Notes: generated from the sequence alone by a model not told the origin. 44,564 nt of DNA from Candidatus Omnitrophota bacterium (GCA_028699255.1 JAQVUX010000009.1:1-44564), one strand, 5' to 3'. Positions 24,082-32,628 are shown, numbered from the stretch's first letter. Numbers and translations: made by a program.

Positions 24082-26232
24082 ATGGCTAAAAAATTTGAGA
24101 TCCAATTAGGCGAAAACACGTTAATCATCGAAACCGGCAGGATGGCGAAACAGGCAGATGGCGCCTGCACCATCCAGTTGGGCGGCACCATGGTCTTATC
24201 GACCGCGGTATGCTCGAAACATGCCAGGGAAGATATCGATTTCTTTCCTCTTACCTGCGAATATCAGGAGAGGACGTACGCCGCGGGCAAGATACCCGGC
24301 GGTTTTTTTAAGCGCGAAGGAAGGCCTTCTGAAAAGGAGATACTTACAGCGCGTCTTACCGACAGGCCGATCAGGCCGCTATTTCCTAAAGGTTTTATAA
24401 ACGAAGTCCAGCTGGTTTCAGTGGTAATGTCCAGCGATTGCGAGAACGATTCGGATATACTCGCGATGATCGGGGCATCGACCGCGCTTACCATTTCCGA
24501 TATACCGTTCAACGGCCCGATAGGCGCCGTGAGAGTCGGCAGAGTGGATGGAAAATTCATCCTTAATCCGACGTTCCAACAACTTACAACAAGCGACCTC
24601 GATCTCGTAGTGGCGGGGACGCGTTCGGCCGTAATAATGATCGAGTCCGGTTCGAGCGAACTGGGCGAAGACGTTATATTCGAGGCGATAAAATTCGGCC
24701 ACAAAGAGATGCAACCGATTATCGAGCTACAGGAGCGGATGGCAAAAGAGTGCGGCCGTAAAAAGAGAAACGTCGAGCTGTATAATGTCAGTGAAGAACT
24801 TGTGGACAAAGTCCGTTCGTTCTCAGAATCGCGCCTCGAGGAAGTGAATAAACTCAGCACGAAAGAGCAGAGGGAAGAGGCGATGGACTCTCTTGCGGCG
24901 GATCTGATAGAGAAGTTGATTACCGAAGATTCCGGATATTCCGAGAAGGATGTCAAGAATGCCCTCAATGAGGTTGAGGAAGAGAACGTCCGTAAATTCA
25001 TAATAGAGAAGAACAGGCGCGTCGATGGAAGGAAATTCGACGAGATTCGCCAGATAACCTGCGAGGTCGGGGTGTTGCCGAGGACGCACGGGTCGGGGCT
25101 GTTTACGCGCGGCCAGACGCAGAGTCTGGCGGTCGCGACGCTCGGAACCAGCGCCGATGAGCAGAGGATAGATGCCCTTGAAGGCGAGATGCAGAAGAGT
25201 TTCATGTTGCACTACAACTTTCCGCCGTTTTCCGTCGGAGAAGCCAGGCCGATGAGAGGCCCCGGCAGGCGAGAGATCGGCCACGGCGCGCTTGCAGAAA
25301 GGGCGCTCAAGGCGGTTATGCCGGATAAAGAGAAGTTTCCGTACACCGTCAGAGTCGTATCGGATATACTCGAGTCTAATGGTTCTTCCAGCATGGCTAC
25401 GGTGTGCGCAAGTTCGCTGGCGCTCATGGATGCCGGAGTTCCTATATTGAAGCCGGTCAGCGGCATCGCGCTCGGACTTGTGACGAACGGCAAGAAGTTT
25501 ATAATACTTACCGATATCGGCGGAGTGGAAGATCACTACGGCGATATGGACTTCAAAGTCGCGGGCACAAAAGACGGTATTACTGCCGTGCAGATGGACC
25601 TGAAGATCGAAGGTATAAGTGAAGAGATAATTCGCGAGGCGCTTGCCGTGGGCAATAGGTCGCGATTAATCATACTGGACAAGATGGCCCAGGTAATTTC
25701 GGGCCCAAAAGAATCTGTTTCGTCCTTCGCGCCGCAGATCGTTACGTTCAAGATAAACCAGTCGAAGATCGGCGAGGTTATCGGGCCGGGCGGCAAGAAT
25801 ATAAAGAAGATCATCCAGGATTACGGTGTTACCATCGATATATCCGATGATGGCACGGTGCAGGTAGCATCGCACGATCAGGTTGCGATCGAACAGGCCG
25901 TGAATATAATCAAAGGGATAACCGAAGAGCCGGAGATCGGCAGGATATATAAAGGTAAAGTAAAACGCATAATGGCGTTCGGCGCTTTCTGTGAGATAAT
26001 GCCGGGCAAAGAAGGCCTGGTACACGTCTCCGAACTTGCCAATAAATTTGTGAAGAACGTCGAGGATGTGGTTAAGATCGGTGACGAGGTAATGGTTAAA
26101 GTTACCGAAATAGACGACCAGGGCAGGGTCAATCTTTCAAAGAGGCAGGCGGATCCGGACTGGACTCCTGAAATGGCAAAAAAGGCGGAAGAGGAAAAGC
26201 AGAACCGTCCGCCAAGGCGTAAAAGAGAGTAA
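24082..26232 (+). CDS. pnp: Polyribonucleotide nucleotidyltransferase (PNPase)
   Basis: Phosphorolytic 3'-5' exoribonuclease of RNA decay; works as a trimer and often with RNase E. 716 residues: first RNase PH-like domain (about 1-220), a helical linker, second RNase PH-like domain (about 300-540, FTRGQTQSLAVATLG, VVSDILESNGSSSMATVCASSLALMDAGVP, and GDMDFKVAGTKDGITAVQMDLK), a KH domain (IGEVIGPGGKNIKKI) and an S1 domain (GRIYKGKVKRIMAFGAFCEI). It ends in a basic KRE tail. The start has AAAGGA five bases upstream. Three tandem copies of a 14-base palindromic unit follow the stop. Confidence 0.98.
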   Translation: MAKKFEIQLGENTLIIETGRMAKQADGACTIQLGGTMVLSTAVCSKHAREDIDFFPLTCEYQERTYAAGKIPGGFFKREGRPSEKEILTARLTDRPIRPLFPKGFINEVQLVSVVMSSDCENDSDILAMIGASTALTISDIPFNGPIGAVRVGRVDGKFILNPTFQQLTTSDLDLVVAGTRSAVIMIESGSSELGEDVIFEAIKFGHKEMQPIIELQERMAKECGRKKRNVELYNVSEELVDKVRSFSESRLEEVNKLSTKEQREEAMDSLAADLIEKLITEDSGYSEKDVKNALNEVEEENVRKFIIEKNRRVDGRKFDEIRQITCEVGVLPRTHGSGLFTRGQTQSLAVATLGTSADEQRIDALEGEMQKSFMLHYNFPPFSVGEARPMRGPGRREIGHGALAERALKAVMPDKEKFPYTVRVVSDILESNGSSSMATVCASSLALMDAGVPILKPVSGIALGLVTNGKKFIILTDIGGVEDHYGDMDFKVAGTKDGITAVQMDLKIEGISEEIIREALAVGNRSRLIILDKMAQVISGPKESVSSFAPQIVTFKINQSKIGEVIGPGGKNIKKIIQDYGVTIDISDDGTVQVASHDQVAIEQAVNIIKGITEEPEIGRIYKGKVKRIMAFGAFCEIMPGKEGLVHVSELANKFVKNVEDVVKIGDEVMVKVTEIDDQGRVNLSKRQADPDWTPEMAKKAEEEKQNRPPRRKRE

Positions 26233-26246
26233 TCCGAACCGGATTT

Positions 26247-26288
26247 GACCTCCGAGGTGCGACCTCCGAGGTGCGACCTCCGAGGTCG
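26247..26288. repeat. Palindrome family C, three tandem copies
   Basis: Three consecutive 14-base units, GACCTCCGAGGTGC twice and GACCTCCGAGGTCG once, each holding the palindrome ACCTC-CG-AGGT-like core. They lie between pnp and dut. Related units AACCTC(G/C)GAGGTT occur at 43229-43241 and 43264-43276. Confidence 0.85.
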
Positions 26289-26300
26289 GACACGGTAAAA

Positions 26301-26750
26301 TTGAAATCAATCAAGATCGGCCTTAAAATAAAAGATGGTTGTGAAGACCTGCCGCTCCCTAAATATGCGACATCGGGGTCGAGCGGTATGGACTTATGTG
26401 CCGATGTGGATAATGAGATAACAATAGTGCCAGGCGAGATAAAACTTGTATCGTCTGGCATTTATTTAAGCATTCCGCAGGGCTACGAGGCCGAAATACG
26501 GCCCAGGAGCGGGCTGGCGCTGAAACACGGTATAAGCCTGGTAAACGCCCCGGGCACTATAGATTCGGATTACAGAGGGCTCCTCTCGCTTATAATGATC
26601 AATCACGGTAAGGAGCCATTCAGGATAAAACGCGGCGACAGAGTTGCCCAGATGGTCATAAAAGAAGTTATCAGGGCCGAATTGGACGTGAAGCCTTCGT
26701 TGGACGATACCGCAAGGTCGTCCGGTGGGTTCGGCCACACGGGGCGATAA
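26301..26750 (+). CDS. dut: dUTP diphosphatase
   Basis: Hydrolyses dUTP to dUMP and pyrophosphate, keeping uracil out of DNA and feeding thymidylate synthesis. About 150 residues with the trimeric dUTPase motifs in order: SGSSGMDLCAD, PRSGLALKHGI, NAPGTIDSDYRG, RGDRVAQMVI and the C-terminal RSSGGFGHTGR arm. The start is uncertain: TTG at 26301 gives the family-like LKSIKIGLKI beginning; a GTG at 26271 would read through the palindromic repeats and is less credible. Neither has a strong ribosome-binding site. The stop overlaps the ftsK start by one base. Confidence 0.93.
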   Translation: MKSIKIGLKIKDGCEDLPLPKYATSGSSGMDLCADVDNEITIVPGEIKLVSSGIYLSIPQGYEAEIRPRSGLALKHGISLVNAPGTIDSDYRGLLSLIMINHGKEPFRIKRGDRVAQMVIKEVIRAELDVKPSLDDTARSSGGFGHTGR

Positions 26751-28957
26751 TGGATAAAACAAAGTGGAATGAAATTCAGGCGATAGTTCTTTTCGCCGTA
26801 GCCATCCTTATTTTTACAAGCCTTCTAACCTTCAGTTTTTCCGATTTATCTATATTCACTTCGAAACCAAATGTCCCGGTAAAAAACCTGGCCGGCCTCT
26901 TCGGTGTTTACATCGGCGCCGCGCTATTTTTTCTCATGGGTTTAAGTTCATATGTCATACCGCTTCTTATATTAAGCTGGGCGGTGGCGCGCATCTACGG
27001 TATTACGCCTCAAAAGATACACTTCAAGCTTTTCGGAACATTCTTCCTTATTCTCGCGTCAAGTTCCATATTTTCGATTATAGGCCGTGGAGATAATTCA
27101 TTCAGGTTCTCGCTCGGCGGCATAGCCGGGCTCATCTTTTCCGACTTTCTCATAAAATATCTGGGCCGCGGCGGCGCGATACTTACCATAGCGGTCTTGT
27201 TTCTGCTTTCGGTTTTGCTGGCGACGGAATTTTTACTTTTGCCGTTCCTGGTAAGCATGTACAACCGGATAAAAGGCATTAAGGAAGAGCGCGAGGAGAA
27301 GATGAAGAAACCAGTCGTCGCGCTTGGCGGCAGGAAGCCTACTTTGAAACCGGCTGTGAATTTACCGGTTGTGAATAAAGTTGCCGAAAAAGCGGTCGCG
27401 AAGATCGACTCCCGCGGGCCGATAAAGATAGTATCGTCGGAAGAACCACGAAAAGAGGCGCCTGCTCTGCGAAAAGAGGCGCCGGTGCCTCAGGCCGTGA
27501 AGGCGCCGCAGGAAGTATTGCGGACGGATCAGACGGGTACGAGCGGATACAAGCTTCCAGGGCTTGATATACTGGATACGCCGCCGCCGTTGGAATCACG
27601 ACGCATAAAAGACGACCTCGAAGGTAACGCCCGCATACTTGAAGAAACACTGATGGATTTCGATATAGAGGCGAAGGTCGTTGAAATAAACAAGGGGCCG
27701 GTCATAACCAGATACGAGCTCGAGCCGGCCGCCGGGGTAAAAATACACAGGATAACTTCGCTAAGTGATAATATAGCCCTCGCGATGAAGGCGCAGTCGG
27801 TGAGGATAGTCGCGCCCGTGCCGGGAAAAGGCACGATAGGCTTCGAAGTGCCGAACTCGTCGAGTTCGCTCGTCTATTTGCGGGATGTCCTCGATTCAAA
27901 AGAGTACAGGGATCCTAAATCCAGATTGAAGCTGGCGCTCGGTAAGGATATAACAGGCAAACCCGTTATAGCCGACCTGGCTACGATGCCGCACCTCTTG
28001 ATAGCCGGCGCCACAGGCTCCGGTAAAACGGTATGCGTAAATACCATAATAACTACGATACTTTATAATGCGACGCCCGACGAAGTAAAATTCATAATGA
28101 TAGATCCGAAACGGGTTGAGCTGGCGGTATTTAACGACCTGCCGCATCTTCTGTCGCCGGTAGTTACCGACGCCAAGAAGGTCGCCAGTACGCTCGACTG
28201 GGTTGTGGGCGAGATGGATTCGCGTTATGAGTTATTCGCGAAGTCGGGGGTCAGGAATATCGCGCTTTATAATGAAAAGTTTGCCAAGGATCCGAAGGGT
28301 GGGCTTCCTTATATAGTTATAATCATCGACGAGCTTGCCGATCTCATGATGGTTGCGCAGGCGGACGTGGAAGGCGCTATAACGCGTTTAGCCCAGCTCT
28401 CTCGAGCGGTCGGCATTCACATCATAATAGCGACACAGAGGCCGTCGGTCGACGTAATAACGGGTGTAATAAAAGCCAACTTTCCGGCGAGGATATCGTT
28501 CAAAGTCGCGTCGAAGGTAGATTCGCGTACCGTCATGGATATGAACGGAGCGGATAAGCTCCTCGGCCGAGGCGACATGTTATTCATAGAGCCGGGCGCG
28601 TCGAGGCCGGTCAGGGCGCAGTGCAGTCTCATAAGCGACAAAGAGATCGAGCGGATAACATCTTTCATAAAGGCTCAACGCGCTCCGGAATATGTGAGCG
28701 GGATACTGGATGTTCAGAAGAAGACATCTTTTAAGAAATTCGACAAAGATGAGGTTTATGACGAAGCGGTAAAACTCATACTCGAGTCGCGTCAGGCATC
28801 GGTATCCGTTCTTCAAAGGCGTTTAGGCTTAGGATATACCAGGGCCGCGCGGCTGATCGATATGATGGAAGACGAGGGGCTTGTAGGTCCTTATCAGGGT
28901 TCGAAGCCGCGGGATATACTCGTAAACGTAGAGGAGTATAAAACAAAAAATGGGTAA
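26750..28957 (+). CDS. ftsK: DNA translocase FtsK
   Basis: Pumps DNA at the septum and activates Xer recombination. 735 residues. The N-terminal membrane domain has four to five helices (about 10-180). A short Lys/Pro/Ala linker (about 190-275) is followed by the motor: alpha domain (LEETLMDFDIEAKVVEINKGPVITRYELEPAAGVK), Walker A GATGSGKT at 420-427, Walker B IIIDELADLM, and GVHI-like IATQRPSVDVITGVIKANFPARI. The C-terminal gamma winged helix (about 665-735, QASVSVLQRRLGLGYTRAARLIDMMEDEGLVGP) reads KOPS-type sites. It is complete and of compact length, as in SpoIIIE-like relatives. The rodZ-like gene starts inside its last codons. Confidence 0.97.
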   Translation: MDKTKWNEIQAIVLFAVAILIFTSLLTFSFSDLSIFTSKPNVPVKNLAGLFGVYIGAALFFLMGLSSYVIPLLILSWAVARIYGITPQKIHFKLFGTFFLILASSSIFSIIGRGDNSFRFSLGGIAGLIFSDFLIKYLGRGGAILTIAVLFLLSVLLATEFLLLPFLVSMYNRIKGIKEEREEKMKKPVVALGGRKPTLKPAVNLPVVNKVAEKAVAKIDSRGPIKIVSSEEPRKEAPALRKEAPVPQAVKAPQEVLRTDQTGTSGYKLPGLDILDTPPPLESRRIKDDLEGNARILEETLMDFDIEAKVVEINKGPVITRYELEPAAGVKIHRITSLSDNIALAMKAQSVRIVAPVPGKGTIGFEVPNSSSSLVYLRDVLDSKEYRDPKSRLKLALGKDITGKPVIADLATMPHLLIAGATGSGKTVCVNTIITTILYNATPDEVKFIMIDPKRVELAVFNDLPHLLSPVVTDAKKVASTLDWVVGEMDSRYELFAKSGVRNIALYNEKFAKDPKGGLPYIVIIIDELADLMMVAQADVEGAITRLAQLSRAVGIHIIIATQRPSVDVITGVIKANFPARISFKVASKVDSRTVMDMNGADKLLGRGDMLFIEPGASRPVRAQCSLISDKEIERITSFIKAQRAPEYVSGILDVQKKTSFKKFDKDEVYDEAVKLILESRQASVSVLQRRLGLGYTRAARLIDMMEDEGLVGPYQGSKPRDILVNVEEYKTKNG

Positions 28958-29744
28958 CGCTCAGGCACCCGAAAAGAAAGTTTCCGCAGTCGATATCGGT
29001 GAGAGACTGCGTCAGGCCAGGGAGAAGAGGGCACTTACCGTCGAGCAGGCTCAAAAGCAGACGCACATACATTCAACCGTGTTGTCGGCGCTCGAGGATG
29101 GCCGTTGCGATGAGATACTTACCCCCAACTATGTTAAAAGTTTTCTCAAGGAATACGCGAGCTTCTTAGGTTTCGACCATCAGGCGATAGTGGATGAATA
29201 TCTCACCATTCATCCGGAGCTTAAAGTTAAAAATATAAATATTGGGCAATCCGGCGTTGATAGAAAGTCGTCGGTCGGTTTGGCCGGGGCGATCAGGACG
29301 GCCAGGGCTATCACAGTATTTCTTTTAATAGCCTTCGCGGCTGTATTCGCGGTTTCCAAAATAATATCGTTGTCCAGGAATCTAAAATCCGCCAAAAAAA
29401 CACAATCGGCCAAAGCCGTAAAAACCACCGTCCGGCCGGACTCTTCCGCAAAAAAAACGGCCGTGGTTAAAAAAAGCGCGCCGGCAAAAAACAATCCGTT
29501 TACCATGACGCTGAAGGTGAAGAATCCCGTAATGATACAGCTTAAAAAAGACGGCGTTACTATATTCAAGAGAGTTTTGCCGAAGGGGGCAGAAGAGACA
29601 TTCACACCCAATAGCTCCGTAAATATATTCGTCGCGCGCGCGGAATCGATAGAGATCTCCGTAAACGGACAGCCGCTCGGGTCTCCCGGCCGCGGCGTTA
29701 TCAGGAACCTCGAAGTCACGAGTAACGGCTTCAGGGTGAGGTAG
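28950..29744 (+). CDS. RodZ-like helix-turn-helix membrane protein
   Basis: 264 residues. The N-terminal Xre-type HTH (about 15-85: IGERLRQAREKRALTVEQAQKQTHIHSTVLSALEDGR, NYVKSFLKEYASFLG) is the RodZ-type domain that in other bacteria binds MreB. One membrane helix follows at about 115-135 (ITVFLLIAFAAVFAVSKII), then a Lys/Ala-rich linker and a C-terminal DUF4115-like beta domain (MTLKVKNPVMIQLKKDGVTIFKRVLPKG to SIEISVNGQPLG). The arrangement fits a cell-shape or envelope role at the inner membrane. It overlaps ftsK by eight bases. mreB is not in the window. Confidence 0.88.
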   Translation: MGNAQAPEKKVSAVDIGERLRQAREKRALTVEQAQKQTHIHSTVLSALEDGRCDEILTPNYVKSFLKEYASFLGFDHQAIVDEYLTIHPELKVKNINIGQSGVDRKSSVGLAGAIRTARAITVFLLIAFAAVFAVSKIISLSRNLKSAKKTQSAKAVKTTVRPDSSAKKTAVVKKSAPAKNNPFTMTLKVKNPVMIQLKKDGVTIFKRVLPKGAEETFTPNSSVNIFVARAESIEISVNGQPLGSPGRGVIRNLEVTSNGFRVR

Positions 29745-29748
29745 TTTT

Positions 29749-29818
29749 ATTCTTCGAGCGAGGCCAAAAATATTCTTCTCGACAAGCTCGAAGAATGATT
29801 TTGTACGAGTCGAGAAGA
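29749..29818 (+). other. Competing hairpins between the rodZ-like gene and rimO
   Basis: ATTCTTCGAGC (29749-29759) pairs with GCTCGAAGAAT (29786-29796). TCTTCTCGAC (29774-29783), inside that loop, pairs with GTCGAGAAGA (29809-29818), outside it. The two stems interleave, so they form either a pseudoknot or alternative structures just before rimO. Confidence 0.5.
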
Positions 29819-29831
29819 TACTCCCGTACCT

Positions 29832-31163
29832 ATGCCAAACGTCAGCATAATCTCTCTCGGTTGTCCGCGCAATCAATTGGATTCGGAAGTAATAGCCGGC
29901 TTATTGAAGAAGTCGGGATTTACGATAGTCGGCGAATCCGATCACGCGGATGTGTGTGTTATAAATACCTGCGCTTTTATCAGGGCGGCGAGAGAAGAGT
30001 CCGTGGAAAAGATCCTGGCGGCGGCCCGGCTGAAAAAGTCCGGCAAGATCGGCCGCCTGGTTATCTGCGGATGTCTTCCGCAACTATATAAGGAAGACAT
30101 CTCCGCGGAGCTTAAGGAAGCGGATCTGGTAATAGGGACTAGTGATTTCCCGAAACTGCCCGGATTATTGCGCAATAGGGCTGAACGTTCCACCCGCTCC
30201 GTAATATCGCGCAACCCCGACTACCTATATGACGAAACCTCGCCCAGGATCAGATCTACGCCGCCCCATTACGCTTATCTGAAGATATCCGAAGGATGCT
30301 CCAACTACTGCAGTTACTGCATAATATCGCGCCTGCGCGGAGCTTTCAGGAGCCGTCCGGTAAGTTCTGTCGTCGAGGAAGTCAGAAAGCTGTCGAAGTC
30401 TGGAAAATTGCGCGAGATAGACATTATAGGCCAGGACACCACGCTCTTCGGGATCGATAGGTACGGAAAGATGATGCTGGGTGACCTTCTGCGGCGCGTG
30501 TGCGCTCTCAAGAACGATGTGGAGTGGGTGCGCGTCCTTTACACGCATCCGGCGCATTATACCGACGACTTTATTTCCGCGGTGCGCGGCGAAAAGAAGA
30601 TATGTAAATACCTCGATCTGCCGATACAGCACATATCCGACAAAATACTTAAGGCGATGAATCGCCGTGTAACTAAGAAAGAGCTCATAATCCTTATCGA
30701 AAAACTGCGTAAGCGCATACCGGGGCTTGTCCTGCGGACTTCGGTAATCGTAGGTTTCCCGGGCGAGACGGATAAAGATTTCGATGAGCTCCTCGGGTTT
30801 TTGCGCGATATTAAATTTGATAGGCTCGGCGCTTTTACCTATTCAAAAGAAGACCTGACGCGCTCGGCGCGACTTCCCAATCATTTACCTGAAAAAATAA
30901 AAAAAGAGCGGTATAATATTGTAATGGAACTGCAACAGGGCATATCGCGCGAAATCAATAAGAAATATCTTGGTAAGACGGTAGAAGTGCTTATAGACGA
31001 AAAGCTTACGGGCGAGAAGGAAAAATTTCTCGGCCGCACTTCCGGCGACGCGCCGGAAATAGACGGCGTCGTACATGTATCGGGGAAGGGTATGAAGGCC
31101 GGGGAGATGTATAAGGTAAAGATTACGGATACGCTGGAATACGACCTGATAGGTATGGCATGA
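29832..31163 (+). CDS. rimO: Ribosomal protein S12 methylthiotransferase RimO
   Basis: Radical-SAM enzyme that adds a methylthio group to the conserved Asp of ribosomal protein S12. 443 residues. The UPF0004 domain with its three cluster cysteines (SLGCPRNQLDSE, NTCAFI, GCLPQ) is followed by the radical SAM triad Cys156-Cys160-Cys163 (EGCSNYCSYC), then IDIIGQDTTLFGID, LDLPIQHISDKILKAMNR and VIVGFPGETDKDF, and a C-terminal TRAM domain (GKTVEVLIDE). The short QD(T/L)T/YG block and the CPRN start favour RimO over MiaB. It overlaps pgsA by four bases. Confidence 0.94.
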   Translation: MPNVSIISLGCPRNQLDSEVIAGLLKKSGFTIVGESDHADVCVINTCAFIRAAREESVEKILAAARLKKSGKIGRLVICGCLPQLYKEDISAELKEADLVIGTSDFPKLPGLLRNRAERSTRSVISRNPDYLYDETSPRIRSTPPHYAYLKISEGCSNYCSYCIISRLRGAFRSRPVSSVVEEVRKLSKSGKLREIDIIGQDTTLFGIDRYGKMMLGDLLRRVCALKNDVEWVRVLYTHPAHYTDDFISAVRGEKKICKYLDLPIQHISDKILKAMNRRVTKKELIILIEKLRKRIPGLVLRTSVIVGFPGETDKDFDELLGFLRDIKFDRLGAFTYSKEDLTRSARLPNHLPEKIKKERYNIVMELQQGISREINKKYLGKTVEVLIDEKLTGEKEKFLGRTSGDAPEIDGVVHVSGKGMKAGEMYKVKITDTLEYDLIGMA

Positions 31164-31750
31164 ACCTTCCAAACAAGCTTACTATATTGCGGATAGCGCT
31201 GACTTTTGTCTTTATGGCGTTTTTGTACACGCACGGCGTCGCGGCAAAAGTATTGGCGCTTTTTACATTTACGCTCGCCGCCGTTACCGATGCCCTCGAT
31301 GGATACATCGCCAAAAAACGGAATGAGATAACCGACTTCGGCAGGCTCATGGATCCTATTGCCGACAAGATACTCGTCCTGGCGGCCCTTTTGGCGTTTG
31401 TGGAGAAGGGGGTCGTCCCGGCGTGGATGGCCGTCATAATCATATTTCGGGAAGTTACCGTGACGGGCCTGCGTCTTTTAGCGCTTACTAAAAATAAAGT
31501 CCTTCAGGCGGATGGCGGCGGTAAACATAAGACCGTATGGCAGATATCCGCCATAATTATAGTGCTGATATTCCTTATATTAAAAGAAGGCGGCGCGAGG
31601 ATATTTCCGTTTTGGAACGCAGGGGTAGAGGCCACTTACAGGAACGGCATATTCGCAATAATGCTGGTTGCGGTCGTCCTGACTCTTTTGAGCGGAGTGT
31701 CGTATTTTATAAAGAATAAGGAGGTGTATTCCAATGAAAAAACGGATTAA
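31160..31750 (+). CDS. pgsA: CDP-diacylglycerol--glycerol-3-phosphate 3-phosphatidyltransferase
   Basis: Integral inner-membrane enzyme that makes phosphatidylglycerophosphate, the committed step to phosphatidylglycerol and cardiolipin. 196 residues with MNLPNKLTILRIALTF at the start and the CDP-alcohol phosphotransferase signature DALDGYIAKKRNEITDFGRLMDPIADK (four conserved Asp). Five or six membrane helices can be seen. The next gene, pgpA, carries out the following dephosphorylation and overlaps it by 17 bases. A GGAGGT inside its 3' end is the ribosome-binding site for pgpA. Confidence 0.95.
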   Translation: MNLPNKLTILRIALTFVFMAFLYTHGVAAKVLALFTFTLAAVTDALDGYIAKKRNEITDFGRLMDPIADKILVLAALLAFVEKGVVPAWMAVIIIFREVTVTGLRLLALTKNKVLQADGGGKHKTVWQISAIIIVLIFLILKEGGARIFPFWNAGVEATYRNGIFAIMLVAVVLTLLSGVSYFIKNKEVYSNEKTD

Positions 31751-32189
31751 GCTTATAACGAGTTTCTTTTATCTGGGCCACTCTCCATTTATGCCGGGAA
31801 CCATGGGCTCGCTCGGCGGACTGGTCGTATATTTCCTCGTACGCAATAACGATATACTCTACGGATTTACAATATTATTCCTGTTCGTCCTCGGAATGCT
31901 ATTTTCAGGCGAGGCTGAGAAAGTTTATAAACACAAAGACGCCAAGATGATCGTGATAGACGAGGCGTGCGGGATGCTTTTGGCGCTATTCTTCGTCCCT
32001 GTAAGTATATTTTCCGCGGTACTTGGCTTCTTTATATTCCGCGTACTCGACATATTGAAGCCGCCGCCGGCCCGGCGCATGGAGAAATTGACGGGCTCTC
32101 TCGGCGTAATGTTCGACGATGTCATCGCCGCCATTTATACCAACCTTATATTGCAAATAATATTTCGCGTTTTTATACTTGCAAATTGA
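31734..32189 (+). CDS. pgpA: Phosphatidylglycerophosphatase A
   Basis: Removes the phosphate from phosphatidylglycerophosphate to give phosphatidylglycerol. 151 residues, membrane protein. Family blocks: PFMPGTMGSLGGL, DAKMIVIDEACGML (with the metal-binding Asp/Glu), FRVLDILKPPPARRMEKLTGSLGVMFDDVIAAIY. The start has AAGGAGGT about six bases upstream. It is the last gene of the dut-to-pgpA series. In many bacteria cinA follows pgpA; here the RHH-like gene and the giant gene follow instead and cinA is on the opposite strand 12 kb away. Confidence 0.93.
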   Translation: MKKRIKLITSFFYLGHSPFMPGTMGSLGGLVVYFLVRNNDILYGFTILFLFVLGMLFSGEAEKVYKHKDAKMIVIDEACGMLLALFFVPVSIFSAVLGFFIFRVLDILKPPPARRMEKLTGSLGVMFDDVIAAIYTNLILQIIFRVFILAN

Positions 32190-32207
32190 GCAATTCTCAT
32201 GTATAAT
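32179..32207 (+). promoter_or_regulatory. Promoter of the RHH-like gene
   Basis: TTGCAA (32179-32184), a 17-base spacer, TATAAT (32202-32207). It overlaps the end of pgpA. Confidence 0.55.
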
Positions 32208-32223
32208 ATTTGATATACATGAG
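32196..32223. promoter_or_regulatory. Candidate operator over the RHH-like gene promoter
   Basis: A perfect 10-base inverted repeat, CTCATGTATA (32196-32205) and TATACATGAG (32214-32223), with an eight-base spacer. It covers the -10 box and the likely start point of the RHH-like gene, the position expected for an autorepressor site. Confidence 0.5.
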
Positions 32224-32240
32224 GAGGTGTTTAAGACCAT

Positions 32241-32426
32241 ATGAAAAAACTAAAACGTTGTGATGGATTTCTTGGTTGCAGGACGAGCAAGGTCATCGAG
32301 GAGAGGATAAAGGCTTTGTGTACCGAGAACAACCGGGAAGTGAGCGAAGTTATCAATTACATGTGCCGGATTTTTATCGAAGACCTCGACGGCATACGAA
32401 CGAAGTTTTTCAAAAAGAGCGAATAG
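32241..32426 (+). CDS. Small ribbon-helix-helix-like protein
   Basis: 61 residues, basic, with four cysteines. The segment GFLGCRTSKVIEERIKALCTENNREVSEVINYMCRIFIEDL has the spacing of a ribbon-helix-helix (CopG/Arc/MetJ) DNA-binding unit: a short strand, helix one, a turn NNREVSE, and helix two. This is inference from pattern only. GAGGAGGT lies 12 bases before the ATG, long but usable; a stop codon just upstream in frame rules out an earlier start. Inverted repeats lie over its own promoter (32196-32223) and over the promoter of the giant gene downstream (32464-32506), so it may control both. There is no toxin gene beside it. Confidence 0.55.
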   Translation: MKKLKRCDGFLGCRTSKVIEERIKALCTENNREVSEVINYMCRIFIEDLDGIRTKFFKKSE

Positions 32427-32457
32427 GTTAAAGTATAAAAAAGATAGAAAAGTCCTG

Positions 32458-32486
32458 TTGACTGATCCTAGAAAATGTGGTATTAT
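32458..32486 (+). promoter_or_regulatory. Promoter of the giant gene
   Basis: TTGACT (32458-32463), a 17-base spacer, and TATTAT (32481-32486) preceded by TGG (extended -10). The start would be near 32493, leaving a leader of about 135 bases, which can form a small hairpin (ACCAGA at about 32558 with TCTGGT). Confidence 0.65.
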
Positions 32487-32506
32487 TTCTCATATTTTCT
32501 AGGATC
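32464..32506. promoter_or_regulatory. Inverted repeat over the giant-gene promoter (operator or terminator)
   Basis: GATCCTAGAAAAT (32464-32476) and ATTTTCTAGGATC (32494-32506) are perfect 13-base arms with a 17-base spacer that contains the -10 box. A run of six T follows after CC. It can be read as an operator spanning the promoter, as a terminator for the RHH-like gene, or both. Confidence 0.6.
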
Positions 32507-32628
32507 CCTTTTTTGTTAACTCGGGGGAGTCGAGGGTCTTAAGAAAAAATTTACAAGACCAGATCGCATAGATAGATGCTTGGCAGTCTGGTTTCATTTT
32601 TGCTATGTTAAAAGAATAAAAAAGAGAA

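Noticed and set aside
24264-25205. 313-codon minus-strand reading frame inside pnp
   Set aside because: Antisense shadow of a well-supported PNPase gene, Ser-rich and without motifs.
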